44,882 nucleotides of DNA from Oscillospiraceae bacterium (GCA_017501695.1 JAFVWL010000118.1:1-44882); one strand, 5' to 3'. Numbered from the stretch's first letter, positions 15,916-23,753 are shown. The notes: generated by a model not told the origin, from the letters alone. Program-made: numbers and translations.

Positions 15916-16773
15916 TCATTTGGTTCGTGTTCTGTCTTTGGGCTGATACATGACATCGTTGACCGTACATACGGTGACGAAGGCCTTGGGATCGGTTTTG
16001 CGGACGTAGTCCATCAGACGCTTGTATTCCTGCTTGTCCACAATGGTAATGACCTCCCGTCGGGGGGTGTTGTCGTAGGCGCCCACACTTTCATACAGGG
16101 TTGCGCCACTGTGGAGGTCGTGGAGGATGAACTGGACAATCTGATCCAGATCCTTGGAAAGAATGCACACACGGCGCTTGATGTTCAGGCCGAAGATGTA
16201 GTAATCCACCACCAGACCGCCAAAATAGGTGCCGAGGATACTGAGCACCACAATCTTGGGTTCGTAGCACAGAGCGGAGGACAAGGCCACCACAAAGCCG
16301 GAAACGGTCATGGACTGGCCCAGATCCATCCGGAGATATTTATTCATTAATTTTGCAACAATATCCAGTCCGCCGGAGGATGCGTTGTGGGAGAACAGAA
16401 TGGCAAGGCCGACTCCAACCACCAGAATATAGCAAATCACGTCCAGCAGGGGGTCCTGGGTAATGGACTGAAAATCCGGGAACAGCATTTCCAGCAGGCC
16501 CATAAGTCCGGGGAGCAGCACGGCGCAGTAGACGGTCTTGATGCCGAATTCCGGGCCGATGAGCAGAAAGCCGATGATCAGCAGGCCCACATTGATGACC
16601 AGGGTGATGGTGGAAATGGAATAGGGAATGTAATTATTCAGCACCATGGCCAGTGCGGCCACGCTGCCCACAGACACATGGCTGGGCAGCATGAAGAAAA
16701 ACACAGCTACGGCAACAATAAAGGTGCCGATGGTGATGATGAAAAATTCCTTGATGTTCTCTCTGGACAGCAT
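15916..16773 (-). CDS. YitT family membrane protein (DUF161 plus DUF2179)
   Basis: 285 residues. The N-terminal part holds about five membrane helices (IGTFIVAVAVFFFMLP, ISTITLVINVGLLIIGFLLIG, VICYILVVGVGLAILFSHNASSGGLDIVAK). It is followed by a soluble C-terminal DUF2179 domain ending VTIVDKQEYKRLMDYVRKTDPKAFVTV. The SSGGxDIVAK signature between helices is typical of YitT proteins, common in Firmicutes in several copies and without an agreed function. The ATG at 16773 follows GAGGGG. A promoter (16807-16834) overlaps the 3' end of the upstream XRE gene, so it can be transcribed alone or by read-through. Confidence 0.88.
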   Translation of the reverse strand: MLSRENIKEFFIITIGTFIVAVAVFFFMLPSHVSVGSVAALAMVLNNYIPYSISTITLVINVGLLIIGFLLIGPEFGIKTVYCAVLLPGLMGLLEMLFPDFQSITQDPLLDVICYILVVGVGLAILFSHNASSGGLDIVAKLMNKYLRMDLGQSMTVSGFVVALSSALCYEPKIVVLSILGTYFGGLVVDYYIFGLNIKRRVCILSKDLDQIVQFILHDLHSGATLYESVGAYDNTPRREVITIVDKQEYKRLMDYVRKTDPKAFVTVCTVNDVMYQPKDRTRTK

Positions 16774-16806
16774 GGCAGCCCCTCGCTTCTATCTTTTTCT
16801 GTAAAG

Positions 16807-16834
16807 ATAATAGCACATCCACAAAAAATTTCAA
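16807..16834 (-). promoter_or_regulatory. Promoter for the YitT gene
   Basis: Minus-strand TTGAAA (16829-16834), 16-bp spacer, TATTAT (16807-16812), at the very end of the upstream regulator gene. Confidence 0.55.
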
Positions 16835-17547
16835 CCGGGTTTTTGATCGTTTTTGCGAAACAGGGACAGGGCAAGGCCGGGCACAGCAAAGAGATACGGG
16901 TGATGGAACGCCAGCTCGGTACGATACATCAGAAGATGATTGAGGAGCACTCCCAGATCCATGCTCAGGGAATAACCGTCCGTAGTGAGACTGAGGTAAA
17001 AGCCATACGCCATAAAACAGATGGTGGGAATCAACAGAACACCATAGAACGCCAGAACCCCCCAGGTAATACGCCGTCCCAGAAGGGCAGACCGCTGGGG
17101 CACAGGCTTGATTCCGATGAAATACCGCACCAGTTCCATCAGACTGTACCCAAGGCTCAGATAGATGCCGGGAACCAGCAAATACCGCGCCAGATGCAGG
17201 GGCTGATAGGAAAAATAAATGGAAGCAGCGTACTGCATGGGGCGAAGCAGCAGGAGCCATAGCAGCACCAGCACACCGGACAGAACACAACTCCTAATCA
17301 GCCGCCTCCGGTCTTCCCTCCGGTCCGGAGGCTCGGGCTTGCCGAAGATCAGGGTATCGATGTCCGTGGACAATACCTCCGCGATCTTCAGAAGCATCTG
17401 CACATCCGGGTTTGACCGGCCGGTTTCGTAGTTGGACACGGTCTGCCGGGTGACGAAGAGGGCTTCTGCCAGCTCGTCCTGGGTCATATTTTGTTCGGTG
17501 CGGAGAATGCGGATATTCTCTCCAATGGGTTTCGCGCTTGATTTCAT
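16831..17547 (-). CDS. Membrane-bound XRE family transcriptional regulator
   Basis: 238 residues. An N-terminal Cro/C1-type helix-turn-helix (IGENIRILRTEQNMTQDELAEALFVTRQTVSNYETGRSNPD, residues about 8-48) is joined by a basic linker (PPDRREDRRRLIRS) to a C-terminal part with about four to five membrane helices and no catalytic residues I recognise. The design suggests a membrane-tethered regulator that senses envelope state. The start ATG at 17547 follows GAGGTGATCC. A second protein of similar design is encoded at 22387-23709. It lies upstream of the YitT gene, a possible target. Confidence 0.85.
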   Translation of the reverse strand: MKSSAKPIGENIRILRTEQNMTQDELAEALFVTRQTVSNYETGRSNPDVQMLLKIAEVLSTDIDTLIFGKPEPPDRREDRRRLIRSCVLSGVLVLLWLLLLRPMQYAASIYFSYQPLHLARYLLVPGIYLSLGYSLMELVRYFIGIKPVPQRSALLGRRITWGVLAFYGVLLIPTICFMAYGFYLSLTTDGYSLSMDLGVLLNHLLMYRTELAFHHPYLFAVPGLALSLFRKNDQKPG

Positions 17548-17571
17548 AGTGGATCACCTCACCCCGAAGGT

Positions 17572-17599
17572 ATCATATGGGGCCAAAAATAGCAAGCAA
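17572..17599 (-). promoter_or_regulatory. Promoter for the membrane XRE gene
   Basis: Minus-strand TTGCTT (17594-17599), 16-bp spacer, TATGAT (17572-17577), about 25 bases before the ATG. Confidence 0.5.
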
Positions 17600-17697
17600 A
17601 GTATCTTTGCAGGACGAAAGAGCCATCGCTTTCAGATTTTGCGGAGGATGCTTTTCCAATTTATGCAAGTTTTTTGTCCATACCGCCTTTTTTCACA

Positions 17698-17726
17698 TTG
17701 ACAAGTCCCCTGCTCTGGTTTATAAT
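17698..17726 (+). promoter_or_regulatory. Promoter for the cobalamin riboswitch and DUF4430 gene
   Basis: Perfect TTGACA (17698-17703), 17-bp spacer, perfect TATAAT (17721-17726). Transcription should begin near 17733, just ahead of the riboswitch. Confidence 0.85.
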
Positions 17727-17732
17727 ATGGAC

Positions 17733-17960
17733 AATACAAATACGAGCAGAGGCCGCCGTGCCGGACTGGTATTCCAGGGTGCGGAGGATGAACAAGGGAA
17801 TGGGGTGCGAATCCCCGCGTTGACCAACACCGTAAGTGCCGAGAATCCTGTCCGTTGGCGAAAGCCAGTCATTGGGGCAATCCCCGAGAAGGCAGGGCTG
17901 AGATTCGTCTGAGGCATAAGTCGGGAGACCTACTGATTTCGTCAGAGTGTTGCTTGGAAT
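17733..17960 (+). ncRNA. Cobalamin (B12) riboswitch
   Basis: The leader contains the conserved AdoCbl-class elements in order: GAACAAGGGAAT, GGTGCGAATCCCC, ACCGTAAGTGCCGAGA, CCGTTGGCGAAAGCCAGTC, GAGAAGGCAGGGC, and the B12 box AGTCGGGAGACCTACTG at 17918-17934. The aptamer is followed by an intrinsic terminator at 17961-18002, so control is most likely by premature termination when cobalamin is bound. The only gene downstream before the next terminator is the DUF4430 lipoprotein. Confidence 0.92.
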
Positions 17961-18002
17961 GGTTATGGTGATATTCATGGTGATATTTCCATAGCCTTTT
18001 TT
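17961..18002 (+). terminator. Riboswitch expression-platform terminator
   Basis: Stem GGTTATGG (17961-17968) with CCATAGCC (17989-17996), followed by TTTTTT, 80 bases before the ATG. The loop contains the near repeat TGATATTCATGGTGATATT, which could take part in an alternative pairing. Confidence 0.75.
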
Positions 18003-18083
18003 GTTCCCTTCCTCTGCCTGAGCCCCTGTCCCCCACCGATTCCGGTGTGTGATAATGAATAAAAAACGAAGGAGAAACGAAAC

Positions 18084-18503
18084 ATGAAAAGAATTCTGTC
18101 CTGCATTCTGTGCCTGGCGATGGCCCTGGCACTGGCCGCCTGTGCTCCTGCCCCCAAGGCAACGGAGCCCCCTGCCTTCCAGCCCGTGACCGACGGTCAG
18201 TCCGTGGGCTCCGGCGCTGTCAGCTTCCCCCTGGAGATCATCGACAAGGATGGAAACTCCGTCAAGATCACCGTTTCCACCGACAAGGAGACTGTGGGCG
18301 AGGCTCAGCTGGAGCTGGGCCTCGTGGAGGGCGATTCCGGTGAGTACGGCCTGTATATCAAGTCCGTCAACGGCATTGTGGCAGACTATGATGTGGATGC
18401 CACCTACTGGGCCTTCTATATCAACGGCGAATATGCCATGACCGGTGTGGAAATGACCCCCATCGCCGAAGGTGACAGCTATCTGCTGAAGGTTGAGAAA
18501 TAA
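18084..18503 (+). CDS. DUF4430 (transcobalamin-like) lipoprotein, probable cobalamin binder
   Basis: 139 residues. A lipoprotein signal with lipobox LAAC (Cys20) precedes a short linker and one DUF4430 domain (about residues 65-139) ending in the family signature YWAFYINGEYAMTGVEMTPIAEGDSY. DUF4430 (PF14478) is related to the C-terminal beta domain of animal intrinsic factor and transcobalamin. Together with the cobalamin riboswitch directly upstream, this points to a surface-anchored corrinoid-binding protein that is made when B12 is scarce. No transporter subunit lies beside it, so it must work with one encoded elsewhere. The ATG follows GAAGGAGAAACGAAAC. The binding role is inference; the family and control are seen. 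Confidence 0.85.
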   Translation: MKRILSCILCLAMALALAACAPAPKATEPPAFQPVTDGQSVGSGAVSFPLEIIDKDGNSVKITVSTDKETVGEAQLELGLVEGDSGEYGLYIKSVNGIVADYDVDATYWAFYINGEYAMTGVEMTPIAEGDSYLLKVEK

Positions 18504-18518
18504 TGCGCCTATCCCCCG

Positions 18519-18546
18519 CCGCCGCCCTGTTTGGGCGGCGGTTTTT
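18519..18546 (+). terminator. Intrinsic terminator of the DUF4430 gene
   Basis: Stem CCGCCGCCC / GGGCGGCGG (18519-18527 with 18533-18541) followed by TTTTT. Confidence 0.9.
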
Positions 18547-18568
18547 CCGCAAACGCCGGAATCCTTAA

Positions 18569-18597
18569 TTGACAAGATTTGGTAAAGAAGATATAAT
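18569..18597 (+). promoter_or_regulatory. Promoter for the GPH symporter operon
   Basis: Perfect TTGACA (18569-18574), 17-bp spacer, perfect TATAAT (18592-18597), with a leader of about 110 bases before the ATG at 18713. I see no clear operator or riboswitch in this leader. Confidence 0.8.
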
Positions 18598-18712
18598 TTT
18601 GATAGGAACGTGTTGGGAACAAACCGTATTACAAGGGTTCTCTGTGAATAATCCCGGGGGCTTCCGACACGAAACTGTGTTCAAAATACATAGAAAAGGA
18701 GTACACTGTATC

Positions 18713-20098
18713 ATGGCAAAAATCGATCAATCCGTTCGTCCCTTCAGCGGTAAGGACGAGTGGGGCTATATCTTCGGTGATATGGCAGGCAGCTTTGTCA
18801 ACCTGTATGTTGACGCTTACTTTCTGACCTTCTGCACCTATGCGCTGGGCATCAGCGCAACCTGGATGGCCGGTCTGTTCCTGGTGGCCCGTCTGTGGGA
18901 CGCGATCAACGATCCCATCATCGGTTCCTTCCCGGACCGCTGGCATCTGGGCAAAAGCAAGGACAAGTTCACTCCCTGGATCAAGCTGTTCATGATTCCC
19001 CTGGCCCTGTCCGGCGTTCTGTGCTTCTCCAAGGTTCCCTTTGAGGGCGTTGTGCTCCATGCTTGGGTTGCCCTTGTGTATGTTCTGTTCGGAATGAGTT
19101 ACACTGGTACCTCCATGCCTTTCGGCGCAATGGCCAATGTGGTTACCGTTGATCCTGTTCAGCGTTCCAAGCTGTCCCGTGCCAGATCCGTAGGCGGCGG
19201 CCTGGTTGGCGCGGTTGCTCTGGGTATGGTGCCTGTTATCTGCTACAAGGACAATCAGATTCTGCCCCATCGTTTCACTCTGCTGGGTGTGATCTTCGGC
19301 ATCTGCTCCATTGTCTGCTACATCCTGCTCTGCACACTGACCAAGGAACGTGTCCGTGAGGAAAAGGCCCAGGGCGAGAAGTTCGAGTTCCTCAAGGTTC
19401 TGAAAATGGTTCTGAAGAACCGTCCTCTCATCGGTGTCATGATCGCCACGATCGGCTCCATGCTGACCATCACCGGCTCCAGCCAGACCTACAGCTACAT
19501 CTACAAGGAAGTCTATGGCAACGCCGCCATGGCTACGGTTTCCATGGCCTTCTCCATGCCCTTTATGATCATCGTCTTCCCGCTGATTCCCAAGATGGTC
19601 AACAAGTTCGGCAAGCGGGACGTGATCCTGTATACCGCCGCACTGAGCTTCGTGTTCAGCGTTGTGAGAATGTTCATCTACATTGAAAACGTTTATGTCT
19701 ACACCATTCTGAACATCATGACCCTGCTGGGCCAGACTGCCTTCACCATGCTGATCTGGGCGCTGGTTTCCGACTGCCTGGATTACTCCGAGTGGAAGGA
19801 CGGCATGCGCTCTGACGGCTCCATGTACTCCATGTATACCTTCAGCCGGAAGATCGGCTCCACCATCGCTTCCACCGGCATTGCTGCCGGCCTGGGCATG
19901 GTGGGCTACGTTTCCGGCGAGAACGTTGTCCAGACTGCCGAGGCTGTCAAGGGCATTTACTACCTGTGCAACGCCATTCCTACCGCCTGCTACGCTCTGA
20001 TTCTGGTGGGCATTGGTCTGATCTTCAATCTGGATAAGAAAAAGACTGACCAGATGTATTCTGAAATGGCGGAGCGCCGTGCAAAGGCGGAGCAGTAA
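18713..20098 (+). CDS. GPH family glycoside/pentoside/hexuronide:cation symporter
   Basis: 461 residues, MFS-related GPH (MelB/XylP/UidB) family with about twelve membrane helices. The marks are WGYIFGDMAGSFVNLYVDAYFLTFCTYALGI, then the cytoplasmic loop LVARLWDAINDPIIGSFPDR with the conserved Asp residues, and DRWHLGKSKDKFTPWI. It should import a glycoside or uronide with Na+ or H+. Codon use is highly biased, suggesting strong expression. The ATG at 18713 follows AAAAGGAG. Three bases separate it from the amidohydrolase, so both probably handle the same nutrient, whose identity I cannot tell. Confidence 0.9.
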   Translation: MAKIDQSVRPFSGKDEWGYIFGDMAGSFVNLYVDAYFLTFCTYALGISATWMAGLFLVARLWDAINDPIIGSFPDRWHLGKSKDKFTPWIKLFMIPLALSGVLCFSKVPFEGVVLHAWVALVYVLFGMSYTGTSMPFGAMANVVTVDPVQRSKLSRARSVGGGLVGAVALGMVPVICYKDNQILPHRFTLLGVIFGICSIVCYILLCTLTKERVREEKAQGEKFEFLKVLKMVLKNRPLIGVMIATIGSMLTITGSSQTYSYIYKEVYGNAAMATVSMAFSMPFMIIVFPLIPKMVNKFGKRDVILYTAALSFVFSVVRMFIYIENVYVYTILNIMTLLGQTAFTMLIWALVSDCLDYSEWKDGMRSDGSMYSMYTFSRKIGSTIASTGIAAGLGMVGYVSGENVVQTAEAVKGIYYLCNAIPTACYALILVGIGLIFNLDKKKTDQMYSEMAERRAKAEQ

Positions 20099-20101
20099 GC
20101 T

Positions 20102-20962
20102 ATGGGTAAGATCGATCTTCACCTCCATCTGACCCCATTCCAGATCCCGAAGCTGGGCAAACTGAATCTGACCAGCGGCAAAAATATGCTCCCCCATCTG
20201 GAGGCACTGGGAATTGACAAGGGTGTTCTGATGAGCAGCGGAGAAAAGGGCCTGCCCTTCGGCACCAACGAGGCTAACCGGAGGATCTGCCAGCAATTCC
20301 CGGAAAGTTATGCCTGGATGTGCAATCTGAGTCCCAAGGGCAAGGAGTCTGTCTTTGAGCGGCTTGCCCAATACAAGGCTCAGGGCGCCATCGGCATCGG
20401 TGAGCTGACCTACAATCACAAGCTTTCTGACCCCTTCCTCCAGGAGATTTTCGCCGCGGCGGAGAAGCTGGGTATGCCTGTCACCATCCATATGAGTCCC
20501 GAGGAAGGCTACAGCTACGGCGTTGTGGACGATCCTGGACTGCCTCTGCTGGAGCAGGTGCTGGCAAAGTACCCGGGACTGAAGATTCTAGGACACAGCC
20601 AGACCTTCTGGATTGAAATGAGCGCCGATGCGCCAAAGGATAAGGAAGGCCGGAACAGCTGGGGCGATGGCCCTGTGATTCCCGGCGGACGTGTGCCGGA
20701 GCTGTTTGAGAAGTATCCCAACCTCTATGGTGATCTCAGCGCCAACAGCGGCAGTCGGGCCATTATGCGCGACCCCCAGTTTGGTCTGGCATTTCTGGAG
20801 AGATACGCCGACCGGCTGTTCTTCGCCACCGACATGGTCAACAAGGACATGGTGTTCCCTCTGGGTGCCTGGCTGGACGAACAGGTCCAGGCAGGAAAGC
20901 TGAGTCGGTCCGCCTACAACAGAATCTGCTTCGAGAACGCCCGACGGGTGTTCGGGTTATAA
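20102..20962 (+). CDS. Amidohydrolase family protein (PF04909-like)
   Basis: 286 residues of a metal-dependent TIM-barrel hydrolase. It shows the N-terminal metal motif IDLHLHL, a later histidine in VTIHMSPEEG, LKILGHSQTFW, and an acid near the C-terminus in LFFATDMVNKDM, as in amidohydrolase_2 enzymes. These carry out hydrolysis or decarboxylation of small ring or amide substrates. The gene follows the GPH symporter by three bases with its ribosome site (GGCGGAG) inside the symporter gene. A two-gene uptake-and-use operon is the likely reading; a lactone or sugar-derived substrate is only a guess. Confidence 0.82.
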   Translation: MGKIDLHLHLTPFQIPKLGKLNLTSGKNMLPHLEALGIDKGVLMSSGEKGLPFGTNEANRRICQQFPESYAWMCNLSPKGKESVFERLAQYKAQGAIGIGELTYNHKLSDPFLQEIFAAAEKLGMPVTIHMSPEEGYSYGVVDDPGLPLLEQVLAKYPGLKILGHSQTFWIEMSADAPKDKEGRNSWGDGPVIPGGRVPELFEKYPNLYGDLSANSGSRAIMRDPQFGLAFLERYADRLFFATDMVNKDMVFPLGAWLDEQVQAGKLSRSAYNRICFENARRVFGL

Positions 20963-20972
20963 CCAATACGAA

Positions 20973-21005
20973 ACCGGGAGAAGTCACAATTGCGCTTCTC
21001 CCGGT
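20973..21005. terminator. Hairpin between convergent genes
   Basis: Perfect 11-bp stem ACCGGGAGAAG / CTTCTCCCGGT with an 11-base loop, between the amidohydrolase and AIM24 genes. T tracts are weak on both sides, so it may end transcription from either strand only partly. Confidence 0.6.
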
Positions 21006-21021
21006 CAACTATTATCTTGGA

Positions 21022-21702
21022 TCAATCACTGGAGGTGGGGATGTAGGGACGGATGGCATTGGCCACATTATAAATGGGCATGGTCTGGAGCCAGATTCTG
21101 CCGGGGCCGGTGAGAACCGTATTGAACAGGCCTTCGCCGCCAAAGAAAATGTTCTTCGCGCCCCGAACCTGCTGAATGTCCATCTGGACAGAAGGCTCGA
21201 AGCCTGCCACATTACCGGTGTCCACCACAATGCTCTGTCTGGGCTTCAGCTCGTACTCAATCAGATCGCCGTCGATCTCCACAAAGGCGGTGCCGCAACC
21301 GGAAAGCCGCTGCATAATGAAGCCCTCGCCTGCAAATAATCCGGCCCCCAGCTTCCGCTGGAAGTGAATCGACAGCTCCACTCCGGCTTCGCCGGCGAGG
21401 AAGGCGCTCTTCTGGACGATCATCTCCCGGCCCGGGGCGATATTCAGCACCTTGATCTGACCGGGGAAGCTGGAGCCGAAGGCGATCATTCCCGCACCGC
21501 CCCGGGCGGTATAGTGGTTCTGGAACATACTTTCACCGGAGAAAGCCTTGGAGAACATCTTGCCAAGGCCGCCGCCAATGGTCTGCATCTCCATATTGGG
21601 GCTCATCCATACCATAGAGCCCTTCTCGGTGATCATCTTCTCGCCGTTTTCGAGATTGCAAATGACAATGGGAAAACTCCCACCCTTTATTTCATAACGC
21701 AT
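21022..21702 (-). CDS. AIM24 / TIGR00266 family protein
   Basis: 226 residues, a beta-rich AIM24-family protein (PF01987). It has the N-terminal YEIKGGSFPIVICNLENGEKMITEKGSMVWMSPNMEM, the glycine-rich GGGLGKMFSKAFSGESMFQNHYTA and the late FFGGEGLFNTVLTGPGRIWLQTMP. These proteins are widespread and have no settled biochemical role in bacteria. I choose the ATG at 21702, which follows GGAGGATTTGTT. It lies 16 bases after a DUF2500 membrane protein gene, so the two form a small operon; co-occurrence suggests a shared envelope-linked job, which is inference. Confidence 0.88.
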   Translation of the reverse strand: MRYEIKGGSFPIVICNLENGEKMITEKGSMVWMSPNMEMQTIGGGLGKMFSKAFSGESMFQNHYTARGGAGMIAFGSSFPGQIKVLNIAPGREMIVQKSAFLAGEAGVELSIHFQRKLGAGLFAGEGFIMQRLSGCGTAFVEIDGDLIEYELKPRQSIVVDTGNVAGFEPSVQMDIQQVRGAKNIFFGGEGLFNTVLTGPGRIWLQTMPIYNVANAIRPYIPTSSD

Positions 21703-21718
21703 AACAAATCCTCCAAAA

Positions 21719-22099
21719 TTAACATTGTCTTTCAAAGCCCAGATACCGGGTACCCTGGAAGGTCAGCTTGCCCCGGTCCCCTTCCACCAGAAGGCCATAC
21801 TCCTGGCCGGAAATGCGCAGCTCCAGCCGGTCGCCGCTTTCGAACTGGAAGGTTACATAGTAGCTGGTGGATGTGGTGTGATGGTGATGACCGCCTGCCC
21901 CGTTGTGACGGTGGCGGCTCACATTGGTGCGCTTTGCGACGATGGATGCAGGAACTGTGAGTCTGGGGGAATGATTGTTCTGATTCCACTCTTTGATGCC
22001 CCGGATCAAAGTCATCAGGATCATGCCGAACACCAGGAAAAAGGTGAGGGTGAACATGATGCCGAACAGGTCAAAGCCGGGGAAAAATCCAAAGCCCAT
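21719..22099 (-). CDS. DUF2500 domain-containing membrane protein
   Basis: 126 residues. One N-terminal membrane helix (GIMFTLTFFLVFGMILMTLIRGIK) is followed by a small DUF2500 beta domain: SIVAKRTNVSRH...YYVTFQFESGDRLELRISGQEYGLLVEGDRGKLTFQGTRYLGFE. Between them lies a natural histidine-rich stretch (RHRHNGAGGHHHH), which could bind metal. The function is unknown. Start ATG at 22099 has AGGAGG upstream. It is first in an operon with the AIM24 gene. Confidence 0.87.
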   Translation of the reverse strand: MGFGFFPGFDLFGIMFTLTFFLVFGMILMTLIRGIKEWNQNNHSPRLTVPASIVAKRTNVSRHRHNGAGGHHHHTTSTSYYVTFQFESGDRLELRISGQEYGLLVEGDRGKLTFQGTRYLGFERQC

Positions 22100-22148
22100 A
22101 AAAACCTCCTGTCTGCCGGAAAATAGGCTCCGGCCGCATTCTGACATC

Positions 22149-22177
22149 ATTATAGCATCCATTGGATCTGGTGACAA
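22149..22177 (-). promoter_or_regulatory. Promoter for the DUF2500-AIM24 operon
   Basis: Minus-strand TTGTCA (22172-22177), 17-bp spacer, perfect TATAAT (22149-22154). Confidence 0.75.
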
Positions 22178-22214
22178 TCGGCAAGTCGAAATTTAAGATA
22201 TTAAGAACCGCTGG

Positions 22215-22243
22215 TTGCGAAAGGGGAATCCTAAGGGTATAAT
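22215..22243 (+). promoter_or_regulatory. Upstream promoter for the second membrane XRE gene
   Basis: TTGCGA (22215-22220), 17-bp spacer, perfect TATAAT (22238-22243). A second candidate lies at 22332-22360. Confidence 0.55.
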
Positions 22244-22280
22244 GAAAGGCGGAAGGTTCCGGAAAGTCGTATTATCTGGC

Positions 22281-22302
22281 GATGTTAAAGGATTTTAACA
22301 TC
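22281..22302. promoter_or_regulatory. Palindrome, possible operator of the adjacent XRE regulator
   Basis: Perfect inverted repeat GATGTTAAA-GGAT-TTTAACATC in the leader between two candidate promoters. Its place just upstream of a helix-turn-helix gene suggests an autoregulatory operator; it could also form a weak RNA hairpin followed by ATTTTGG. Confidence 0.5.
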
Positions 22303-22331
22303 ATTTTGGTTCCGGTTCTACTGCCCGGGGG

Positions 22332-22360
22332 TGTACAGGCAAAACCGATGCTGGTATGAT
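22332..22360 (+). promoter_or_regulatory. Downstream promoter candidate for the XRE gene
   Basis: TGTACA (22332-22337), 17-bp spacer, TATGAT (22355-22360), about 27 bases before the ATG at 22387. The -35 is poor. Confidence 0.4.
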
Positions 22361-22386
22361 GAAGCTACAGAAAGGGAGGCGGTTCC

Positions 22387-23709
22387 ATGGAAATCGGACA
22401 GAAGCTGAAGGACAAGCGGACAGGGCTGGGGCTTTCCCAGGAGCAGCTGGCAGAGAAGCTGGGCGTGACCAGGCAGACCATCGCCAACTGGGAGAAGGGA
22501 AAAACCTACCCGGATATCTCCGCTGTGATGAAGCTCAGCGATCTGTATCAAGTCTCTCTGGACGAACTTCTGAAGGAGGATGCAATTATGAGAAAGCACG
22601 TTGAGGACAGTGTGCATCTGCCCAGGCATCACTGGAACATTCTGTTTGAAATTGCCATCCTGCTGCTGCCCTTCGGTTCGTTGGTGGGCTGGTGGGGCCT
22701 TTACTGGGTGGGCACTGCCATGCAGGCTGTGGGACTTCTGATGCTGCCGCCTTTGTGGGTGATCCGGCACCGGCAGTTCGGAATGCCCAGGGAGGATATG
22801 CGCAGGAGCATCCTGGGCTGGGTTCTGGTGGTGGGCTCCATTGTGGGACGAATCATCACCAGCAGCCTCGGGGCAGAGCTGGGCATCACGGCGGCCAATC
22901 TTGTGGGTCTGCTGCTGATCTACGGCAACGGCGTGTATCTGGAACGGGGCAGGCGGTTCTGGCTGGTGATCTTCCTGTATATCGGTATTCCCATATATAT
23001 TCTGGGCTCCAGCCTCATATCCCACTACTCCGATCAGGGCAGCTTCAGCAATGCCCAGCCCTTTATGACCCTTTACCGGATCGAGGCGGTGGAGTACGGA
23101 GAAGTACCGGAGGAGCTTCCTCTTGTAGATCTGGACAGAGGCATGAACAGTTTCTACATCGGCAGTGATTACGTCGGAGAATTTGAATATGTGAAGCCGG
23201 TTTCCGGACAGGAGGAGATCAGCGGTATCTGGCATCTGATTCCCGAGGGAACGCAGGCCGAGCTTTACAAGCTGGAGGTCAGCACCGATGGACAGACCCG
23301 ATTATCCTTCTTCATCGACGATCAGCTTCAGTTCCGGTGGCTGCTGAAAGCACTGCCCAAGGCCAAAATCAACTTCAACAGCCCGGAGCTTATGATGGCC
23401 TGCGACATGGAATGGTTTGCCCATTGGGATGGTGACCTGGCTCCAGTGAACAGCACCACCTTCCGTGGGGACGCTGCGGCCTCCATCCAGCTATCGGAAG
23501 AATCCGTGAAATCACTGACTCTTGTGGAGGAATACCACTGGGGAGGCCAGGTAGAATCCCGGGTACTGGAGCTTTCCCTCCACGAAAGCCATGGCTGCTT
23601 TTACCTGCCGGAGAACCCCGTGAAGCGATACGAAGAGGGAGAGCAGTACATCCTCTACCGGTTTGACTGGGATGGCGGAGAATTCCTGTTCTGTCTGAAA
23701 TTCAAGTAA
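22387..23709 (+). CDS. XRE regulator fused to membrane and extracytoplasmic domains
   Basis: 440 residues. The N-terminal Cro/C1 helix-turn-helix (IGQKLKDKRTGLGLSQEQLAEKLGVTRQTIANWEKGKTYPD, residues about 3-43) is followed by about five membrane helices (residues about 75-225: ILFEIAILLLPFGSLVGWWGLYW, LLMLPPLWVI, LVGLLLIYGNGVYL, LVIFLYIGIPIYILG). A C-terminal region of about 200 residues rich in beta strands, with no recognised fold, would lie outside the cell. This layout suggests a one-component sensor whose outer domain reports to the DNA-binding domain. The ATG at 22387 follows GGGAGG. No target gene is obvious beyond itself and the divergent DUF2500-AIM24 operon. Confidence 0.83.
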   Translation: MEIGQKLKDKRTGLGLSQEQLAEKLGVTRQTIANWEKGKTYPDISAVMKLSDLYQVSLDELLKEDAIMRKHVEDSVHLPRHHWNILFEIAILLLPFGSLVGWWGLYWVGTAMQAVGLLMLPPLWVIRHRQFGMPREDMRRSILGWVLVVGSIVGRIITSSLGAELGITAANLVGLLLIYGNGVYLERGRRFWLVIFLYIGIPIYILGSSLISHYSDQGSFSNAQPFMTLYRIEAVEYGEVPEELPLVDLDRGMNSFYIGSDYVGEFEYVKPVSGQEEISGIWHLIPEGTQAELYKLEVSTDGQTRLSFFIDDQLQFRWLLKALPKAKINFNSPELMMACDMEWFAHWDGDLAPVNSTTFRGDAAASIQLSEESVKSLTLVEEYHWGGQVESRVLELSLHESHGCFYLPENPVKRYEEGEQYILYRFDWDGGEFLFCLKFK

Positions 23710-23720
23710 TGGAACGACCG

Positions 23721-23746
23721 AGCCCCGGACCAGACGGTCCGGGGCT
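23721..23746. terminator. Hairpin between convergent genes
   Basis: Perfect 11-bp stem AGCCCCGGACC / GGTCCGGGGCT with a four-base loop between the XRE and zinc-ribbon genes. Neither side has a strong T tract, so termination is probable but not certain. Confidence 0.6.
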
Positions 23747-23753
23747 TGCTGCG

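Noticed and set aside
17661..18575. Minus-strand frame of 304 codons through the riboswitch region
   Set aside because: It runs across a cobalamin riboswitch, a terminator and the DUF4430 gene in antisense, with no ribosome site.
18629..20491. Long minus-strand frame of 620 codons opposite the symporter and amidohydrolase
   Set aside because: Shadow of strongly codon-biased plus genes; His/Gln/Asn-rich composition typical of antisense frames.
21880..21925. Histidine run in the DUF2500 protein as a cloning tag
   Set aside because: The run sits inside the protein with mixed codons and flanking natural sequence, so it is native.
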